Positions 56,965 to 64,000 of a DNA stretch of 64,000 nucleotides are shown here, piece by piece. The DNA lies in the NCBI GenBank assembly GCA_963691655.1, contig OY829326.1, forward strand, positions 56,227,776-56,291,775, written 5' to 3'. The stretch's first letter is position 1. Every line of letters starts with the position of its first letter. The DNA is from Toxonevra muliebris. Lineage: Eukaryota; Arthropoda; Insecta; Diptera; Pallopteridae. Below the pieces are notes generated by a model. It ran no database searches, had not been told where the DNA came from, and saw nothing but the letters and a program-made list of their open reading frames with translations. The translations under genes and the position numbers were made by a program.

Positions 56965-58360
56965 TATTGCATGAATATTTCCGCTTATTGATACTAAGTT
57001 TATTCTTAAGAATTAATGAGCATGGTACAGCTCTGAAAATTCAGTTTGGACTTAATGGATTATTTTTAATTTTATAGTATGCTTGAGTATTGCGTTGAAG
57101 AGGCAAATTTTTATATACCTTTATTGGTTAATGCTTTTATCGTCACTGAATTCCATTTTTGATTGAAATAAACAGATTTTTCCACATATTTTCATACATT
57201 GGTAAAACAATAAAATATTGTTTCTCTTTTCTTTTTTGTTGCATAAATAACAATAATTTTTTAAATGCAATTTTATACCTACATTGATAAATGAGAGACA
57301 AAATACCTTTTAATGCATGCAAACACTTTAATTAAAAGTTAGTAATAAATAAAAAAAAATGCAATAAAAAATTAGAAAAACACAAAGCTATAGCATTAAA
57401 TTAAAAAAAAAAAAATATAATAATAAAGTATAACTATTGAAACAAAAAAAACTTACTGACTCCTTTTTGCAAAAATCAAAACACTATACAAAATAAAGAA
57501 TAAAAAAAAAACATAAATAAAAAGAAAAAAATACAATTCATTAACTGATAATTATAAAATGTTTATTATTTTTCCAATCTTTTCATACACATATCATATG
57601 TATATAAATCTCGCACATTTATTGTTATTATTATTGCTAATATTTTGTAGAGCGTGCTAGTTTTTTACGCTCTGTTTTTTATACGCGAATTTTACTTTTT
57701 TTGTTTTTTTTTTTTATTATTAAATTGATCGATAATTTTGCTAAATATGCTTGATTTGTTGTTTTTTGTTGCTGTCATTATATTTTATATTTTATTTGTT
57801 GTCGAGTGGTTTTTTATTTATTTTTTTTTATTTTTTATTTTTTGTTTGACATAAAGTGCATTGACTTTTACTTTTATTTTATATTGATTGTAGAGAGATT
57901 TTTGCGATTTGATTTCAAAGAATTTAATTTTAGTTTTGTATTTCATAGAAATGAGTGTTAACTGAAGTTTTTAGCGAATTAATTTATTTGTTTTTTGGTA
58001 TTTTTGTTGAAATTTAATAATACTACCTAACTTTTGTTTTATCTGCTATTGTATTTGATTATAGATTTAAGATTACATATAATTAAAAATTATTATTTGT
58101 ATTAATGAGTTGGCTATAATTTAGTAACATCATCATCAATATTTCAATAGTTGATTGATACGTATTTGGTATACGTATTTGTATATCAAATCTAGAGAGA
58201 AATTTCTTTGCGATATAATCTCAATTTTTGTAAAATTTGAAAGCCAAGAGTGTAATAGATTTCAAAATATGCCGAAGAGTTACCCAGTGGACCAGTTCGT
58301 CTAAACTATCGCAAACGGGCTCAGAATCGAGCGTTTTGCAGTCAAAAATACGAGCGTCCC
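56965..58360. other. No gene seen
   Basis: AT-rich with T homopolymers near 57700-57715 and 57800-57840. Nothing identifiable. Confidence 0.55.
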
Positions 58361-58370
58361 ATGAACATTC

Positions 58371-59525
58371 GCTCAATGTTCGCAAGCGTGCTCTTAAACG
58401 ATAATTTTGCGGATATAAATATGATAAATAGCGATGCCAATTTGCGGGGAATTTCCCGATTTGTGGGGAATTTTACTTGGTGCAGGGAAACGGGGAATGA
58501 GCTGTTTTTTGAGGGGAATTCGAAGTCGTGCAGCTTTTAGTAATTAAAATCTGTAGAATATTTTTTGTCAAATTTTATGTAATGTAAAACGTTTAACTTA
58601 TGAAATATTTCATATTTTGGGTCTTAAAATCTTCATCTTTTCTTAAGCAGGCTCTGCAATTTATTGATTTGGAGAAATCGATTTTTGAAAAAAGTGTGCT
58701 ATTTGAAAGAATTATATTTCAAAAGTATTTTGTAAAATTTCAGAGAGAAACTCGAAGTGCTTTCGTAAATATAGACAATTATAGCGGCAAGTGTCAGTCA
58801 AGACAAAGCAGTCGAGCGGCTCTTCGACTTCCCTTTCGGCCGTTCAGAAAGGCTTAGCTATGCCTTCGTCCAGCCCCTCTTGAATAACTCTTATTCATTG
58901 CTGACTAATCTGTAAACTTACAAATTACGGTCAGCCATCATAAAGAAGATGAAGTATATTTTATATGTAAAAAACCGATAGTCAAAACTTTGAACCCGTT
59001 TTTCTCAAAACAAAGTTTTTGTCATTTTTTATTTGAGTCAAAAGAAATCCCATGCCCTCTTCTTTGAGAACTTTGATGTCCAAAAGAAGGCTGAAGCTTA
59101 TATGTTAAGAATTCCGTAGTCAAAAAGTACGTTTGTATTAATCTACCAGTCTCATAAAAATTTGTTAAAATAACACTCACTGAGGTCAATTTCGTTTTTT
59201 TAAATATTTGTATGGAAAGTGCGTGTAGCGCTGTTATAATATGAAATTATACCAATGCGGGGAATTCGATCGAAAATCGGGGAATTTCTCGAGGATTATC
59301 GGGCAGAGAGAAAAAATGAGTTGGCATCCCTGATGACAAATAAACAATAATACACAAGAGAGATAACAAACGGTTTCTTTGGCACACGACACAAAAATAA
59401 AAAAACGATCGTTATAAAAGCATTCGTTTAATGGTCGTAAACGTGCTCGCAAACAATAGGTTTGAAAGCTTGAGTATGACAATTAAGAATTAATAAGAAA
59501 AGGAGACAACAAATGGTTTCTCTAG
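58371..59525. repeat. Two tandem ~150-bp units, the first split by a hAT-like element
   Basis: CATTCGCTCAATGTTCGCAA with CGTGCTC (58375-58415) and, past the insertion, ATGACAAATAAACAATAAT and AACAAACGGTTTCT (59333-59375) correspond to CATTCGTTTAATGGTCGTAA with CGTGCTC, ATGACAATTAAGAATTAAT and AACAAATGGTTTCT (59421-59522). Rejoining the first unit across the hAT-like element restores the same order. Confidence 0.6.
58429..59332. mobile_element. hAT-like nonautonomous element, 904 bp
   Basis: The ends TAGCGATGCCAATT and, inverted, CAGGGATGCCAACT match the common hAT terminus. Flanks ATGATAAA (58421-58428) and ATGACAAA (59333-59340) are a 7/8 duplication. Subterminal GGGGAATT words occur at both ends. 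The 85-codon frame at 58600 has no transposase motif. Confidence 0.85.
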
Positions 59526-59799
59526 TTAGTAAAAAGGCTAGCTAATGATATCTTTTGCGAGTGTCGTAAACGAAACTTTTGCTGCCACAAACTGAACGAC
59601 ATATGATTCGTTTTCGTATCGTTTTCGGATCCAGTCGCGATAATTTTGTCCGCAAAAGTTTCACTAAACTCTCGCGAACGATATCGTTCACGAAGATTTT
59701 GTCCACTTAGAATAAACTCGCCCATATTTAGAGAGCGATGCTCTTGTATGCGCTCATTAAAAACCGAACGAAATTTATGAACTTCAAATTGAGCGTAAC

Positions 59800-62150
59800 T
59801 GAGTTTGAGCGCAAATTTTTATTATTATTTATTAGATATTTACAGTGAATTGAAGAGGGAGAATTAAAAATATAGATAGAAACATATTTTTGTACTTTAA
59901 ATTAAAAAATTTTATTGATTTTCCTTTTAATATTTCTTTCAAATTTTCTACAATTTTCTATTGTTTGCTGCTATTTAAAAAATTCATCATTGTTAAGTAT
60001 TTAAAATCAAATATTTAGAACAGAGGTGCCCAAAAGTTTCTTATAGAAGTACAAACACCAATACATATAAACTTTATTATTAGAAACTCATACGTTAGAC
60101 AACAACAAGATCTACTGAAGCAAATCTGAAGAGTCTTGCTCTTTGCTTTGGCACTTTGGTAAAGACAAAGAAGAGAGATTAGAAATGCAAAGCCTATGCC
60201 TAAGGGCTTTTACAAAAACAAATGTGCACCAAGTGAATAGGCCAAGGGCACCACTGATTAAGAATTTTAATCATTGCATACAATAGATTTGTTTCCAAAA
60301 ACATGACTCATTTCGAAATATTATAATTAAAAAAAAAAGACTGCATTGCACTATTTTCTTTATTTAATTGTTTTTTTTTTTAATCAACTTCAGTTCGTAT
60401 TTTTACTATTGACAATCGTCAATCAAACTATTTATAATTATTCATTCGTTCTCAAAGCAGACCACTAAATTTTAATAACTACACTCAGCTATTTATTACG
60501 ACAATGAGTTATTTACTTTTATTTTCTCGTATTAAACTCTTATCTATAGAAGCGAATAAAAAAGTTTAAAAAAAAATACAAAAACACAAACTTTATTTAT
60601 AATTTTTCTTCACTTCGCAATAGATAGTAAAAATAAAACTCATTTATAAAACAAAATGCTTTCTTATTTTTTTTTCTGTTTGGTTTTATATGTCAAAAGA
60701 ATGCAAAAAACAAATACACAAAAAAAGGTTTTATCATTTGATAAAAATACAAACAAAAAATACGAAAGGGGAGAGAAAAAATTCTGAAAATATTTCAAGG
60801 TTTTGTTTATTATTATTATTATTTTTTATTATTATTATTGTTATATATTTTCATTTGTTATTATTATAAATATTCTTTAAAATTATTTCAGAGTTACACA
60901 GATGTTAGTTAAATATACAAGACATTTGAATATTTTATATTGGCCAAAAAAAATTAAAAAAAAATAAAATACATAATACGTAAGCGTTATCATTTTTAGA
61001 TGGTGAGAAAAAAAAGAAGTTTTTCTTGATGTGAGTTTCAAATATTTATGTATTTTGAATTGGGTTTTGTATTAAAAAAACACCCAGTAAGGAAAATTGC
61101 ATTGTTTTGGTGGTTAAGGGATCTTCGTAGTAGCCAAATTAGTAAGTCACCTGTCTGCTAAATGCTGCTCTGAGATTTACGAGAGAACTCTAAAAAATAT
61201 TCGCTAAGTTGATAAACGACATTTTATTTAAAACTATTTATGAACGTTCGAACACCGTGTAGTTTCTTTTAAAAACATGAACCCGATTTAAAATTGAATT
61301 TCAAACACGAACAACACATGTAATTAAAAACACGACTACTTGCTTGACTTCTAATCTCGAGCGAAGTAACAAAGATTTTGAAAGTTCTAGACCACGGTTC
61401 GTGCAAGTGTACGAGCTTTTAATTATACGAACTAACTATTCGCCTAGTTCGTCTTTGAAATGCACGTGTAGTCTTAGTTTGGATTTGTGAATATTTTTGG
61501 TGAATTTTATTAAATAGACTTTTATACTTTCTACATGTATACACTTGGATTAAGTATCTAAAGTTTACATCACGTGGGCTGTACTACCGATATTGGAAAA
61601 CCATCCGGGGTACACGAAGACAATGCGATGGGTTTCACAAATTTTGAATTACGGTGGTGAAAAATAAGCATTTATTTGTTCTTTTTGCCCAATATTTCAT
61701 TACAATTACAATGTAACAGGTGATGAGGTTTGATTCTACAAGTACGAATTAGAAATAAACGGCAGTCAGTGGTATAGAGCCCAAAAGGTATAAATCTTCC
61801 TATTAAAGCATGTCAGCAAAAGCCAGTAACGAAAATGATGATGACGATTTACTTCACCAGGGCAAAAATTATAACTACTATTCCCGGAAACCGGTCAGAT
61901 GATATCTGCTAAGTGTTGTACAAAAAATTACTAAAATTACCACAATCTATTTTTATTCGATGTTAGAGCTTGAAGGTGGACTGAACTAAACTAAACTACT
62001 CAGTTTCAAAGACATTAGTAGTTTACCCGAGATACAGCCAGTGTAAGAAAGTAGAAAGTCAAGAGGGAATAAATGGGAAGAAGAAAAGTCTAAGGTCTCT
62101 CAACCTCGAATTTCTTTGGTTCATTATTGAACCTTAGAAGTTCAGAACGA
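59800..62150. other. No gene seen
   Basis: AT-rich, (TTA)n near 60812-60838. At 61215-61480 several CACG/AGTTCG words recur in both orientations without a definable unit. Confidence 0.55.
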
Positions 62151-62159
62151 TGAAGAGGA

Positions 62160-62405
62160 GGAATATTATTATGAATATTATCTCGCGAATGCCGGACAGT
62201 TACAGAGATAATGCTTAGTAGTATCGACCATAGCGAAAACCTCTGTTAGGAAGACTGTCGCTATCTGCCCAATGTCAAAAGAGTACTTGGTTTCTTCGGC
62301 CAAGTACCAATCGAATTCAGTACCGCTTGATGTTTTGCATCTGTCAGTATAGAAGACATGAAGTAGATAGCGGAGTACGACCTCGGATCCCATTGATCTC
62401 ATTCC
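62160..62405 (-). pseudogene. Retrotransposon RNase H fragment with zinc-knuckle remnant
   Basis: The minus strand encodes LLHVFYTDRCKTSSGT (the YTDGSK motif of RNase H, G to R and S to C here), FDIGQIATVFLTEVFAM (the GQxATVFQAEVFA motif with the catalytic-type E), then jumps to DTTKHYLCNCPAFAR, the zinc-knuckle tail. The middle of the domain is deleted. A different element from the Jockey-like one just to the right. Confidence 0.8.
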
Positions 62406-62574
62406 GGGAACCTGACATCATATCTTATTCTGAGGCGGATACAAGGCACACAATTGCCCGCGGGAATCGAGAATAGTGGATACAGTACTGACAACTGTGG
62501 GATACCTGGCTGTGTTCCATATCCACTTCGTTGTTGTTGTAGCAACTACAATCTGGTCAATTTCATGTTTATCA

Positions 62575-63640
62575 TCAACTGATTATATTTCGGCAATGTT
62601 AGCTGCAAGGTCCAGTCTAAGGAAAAGTGCTGTCTTTGGTGGGTGTGTCCAAAGTTGTCGAGAGGAAAGGTTTGTTGGGTGCGAGGGTCAGTTGAAAAGG
62701 TGAACTGTATCGTGCGGTGGTTGGCCGCAATATAATACGGTGTCGTCTATTCTAGACATGTACCAATTGTTGAGTTTGCTGTAGCCCGATCATAGCTGCG
62801 CCAGGCTGCACCTCGTTTTCCTTGGTAACGTCTTTTCGGATTCAGCTACTGGTGGTGGTCTGCCGCGAAGAACAATGCTGGGCTTGTATGCGCCTGTTGC
62901 AGCCTCTACAGATTCGGCGTGTAATTGCTTCATGGCGGCTGAATATGAGGTATGGTCCAGGGGGTTATCATTTGTCAAGCGTTGTATAACATCATCGTTA
63001 TAAATCGTTAGGTCTTTTCGAATGTCACGTGAGACTGTGACTGGTAAGTGTTTTGTTCGGGTGTTGATCTGTGTGACAGGTTAGCCAGAATTGCTTGGAT
63101 AGAAGGATGTTATTTTGCTTAACTTTCAGCATTTTAGGTTCTTAGTGCAGATGGTTCTCATGTGTCATTAGGTGGCAACCTGTGATAATGCGCAGGGCTG
63201 CATTTTGGCAGGATTGCAGTCTATGTCACTGTGTCTCGCTGGTAGACGGGGTCCAGATGGGTGCTGCATAGTTAAGGACCGATCTGCCGATTACTTTATA
63301 TGCTGTCAAGAGAGTTTCTGTGTCTTCTCCCCAAGTACTTCCCGCAAGAGCCTTCAGCACATTGTTTCGCCCTCTGAGACTGTTACGCGTGTTAGAGATG
63401 TGCGCATCAAAGGTGTGGGGGCAGTCAAAGTGACTCCAAGTATCCAAGTAAACCGAGCTTTTTACATCCATTCATGTTGTGTGAGTTATATTTGTATACG
63501 AATGGAAGGGATCTAAAGTTTTATGCCAAATCCGAACGGCGAAGTGAAAAGGTTTTCTTAGGCAACTTTTAATCTTGGAGGAGGCTTGACATTGCCAGCC
63601 GGGAGGTGGTGTCATGTAGAAAAATTTTTAATTTCTATTT
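62575..63640 (-). pseudogene. Jockey-type non-LTR retrotransposon, 3' part of pol, broken
   Basis: Minus-strand blocks in order: HTFDAHISNTRNSLRGRNNV, LKALAGSTWGEDTETLLTAY, IGRSVLNYAAPIWTPS (63471-63226), then LQSCQNAALRIITGCHLMTH, QLHAESVEAATGAYKPSIVL, RKTRCSLAQLRSGYS (about 62800) and CGQPPHDTVHLFNCPSHPT with PPKTALFLRLDLAANIAEI to about 62580. This is the thumb and C-terminal region of Jockey-clade polymerases; no RNase H. Several stops and at least one frameshift. The catalytic part is absent, so the copy is 5' truncated or decayed. Confidence 0.88.
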
Positions 63641-63644
63641 TTGA

Positions 63645-64000
63645 TAGGCAAAGAAACATCAGCTTAGTTACTGAAACATTAGTTTAAGTCACAGAAAATA
63701 AATTAAAAATAACATAAACGAAAACGGGTTAATAACTAATATGTATTTGTTTATTTTTGTCGCAAAAACTTTTTACAACGCCTTCCATTTCCATAGGCTG
63801 TAAAAGTAATTTTTTGCTTTTTTGCTTCACGTTATAATTTATTTTTCTATACTTAGTTTCTATACGTGTGTATTATCAAAAAAATCATAACAAACAAACA
63901 TTTTTTACAAAAACGAAAATAAAAGTGAAAAAACAAAAGATTGTGTAACCTTTACAAAATAAAAGATAACAAGAAACAAAAATAAAAAAACAAACAAAAA
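63645..64000. other. No gene seen
   Basis: AT-rich, A-rich toward the end of the window. Nothing identifiable. Confidence 0.5.

Noticed and set aside
63172..63516. 114-codon plus-strand frame
   Set aside because: Antisense shadow of the Jockey-type polymerase fragment.

Overview
This is a strongly AT-rich eukaryotic window. Short (54-86 bp) phase-0 GT-AG introns, DUF1091-type secreted protein genes, and insect-type Tc1/mariner, hAT, Jockey-like and tRNA-derived SINE elements all point to a dipteran fly. A higher (brachyceran, perhaps calyptrate) fly is my inference; no marker gene fixes the species. There is no sign of bacterial gene organisation.

Host genes are confined to about 2.6-19.7 kb. 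Six paralogues of the DUF1091 family of small secreted insect proteins lie there: A (2655-3387, -), B (7524-8237, +), C (10054-10807, -), D (12613-13359, -), E (16020-16770, -) and F (18971-19699, +). All six were rebuilt by hand and share one three-exon structure: exon 1 is the signal peptide, exon 2 is the ~106-118 codon core, exon 3 is the C-terminal 55-71 codons, and both introns are phase 0. C, D and E form a close subfamily. D and E keep a matching block of 5' flank, so they look like a recent tandem duplication. C is spoiled by a single Tyr-to-stop change in an otherwise intact frame. F has lost one of four otherwise conserved cysteines (Cys to Trp).

Transposons have inflated the cluster: a 1.25 kb DD37E-type mariner between C and D, and two hAT-like elements plus a TA-flanked MITE head to tail between D and E. 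A tRNA-derived SINE (5.2 kb, second copy at 23.6 kb) has perfect target-site duplications at both copies.

From 19.7 to 64 kb I find no host gene. The region is an AT-rich graveyard of elements. It holds a ~1.8 kb degenerate tandem array (20.7-22.6 kb), TTAA-flanked piggyBac-like nonautonomous elements (22.7, 33.8, 36.7, 44.6, 45.3, 47.2 and 50.1 kb; a small one at 8.6 kb lies in the gene cluster), and a non-LTR reverse transcriptase pseudogene interrupted by a MITE (26.8-28.1 kb). It also holds a hAT-like element with a pogo-like element nested in it (30-31.2 kb), an RNase H/zinc-knuckle retrotransposon tail (31.8-32.6 kb), a long foldback with protein-like arms (39.7-41.2 kb), a DD37E mariner relic (48.6-49.4 kb), a second mariner with deletions (54-55.2 kb), a hAT-like element inside a tandem repeat (58.4-59.5 kb) and two more non-LTR fragments (62.2-63.6 kb). 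Several short-period degenerate minisatellites and perfect hairpins fill gaps. No CRISPR, rRNA or free-standing tRNA gene was seen.

The most notable signals are the DUF1091 cluster with its strict exon-per-module design and its two informative mutations, the young SINE family, and the families of nonautonomous DNA transposons whose ends and duplications can be read exactly.
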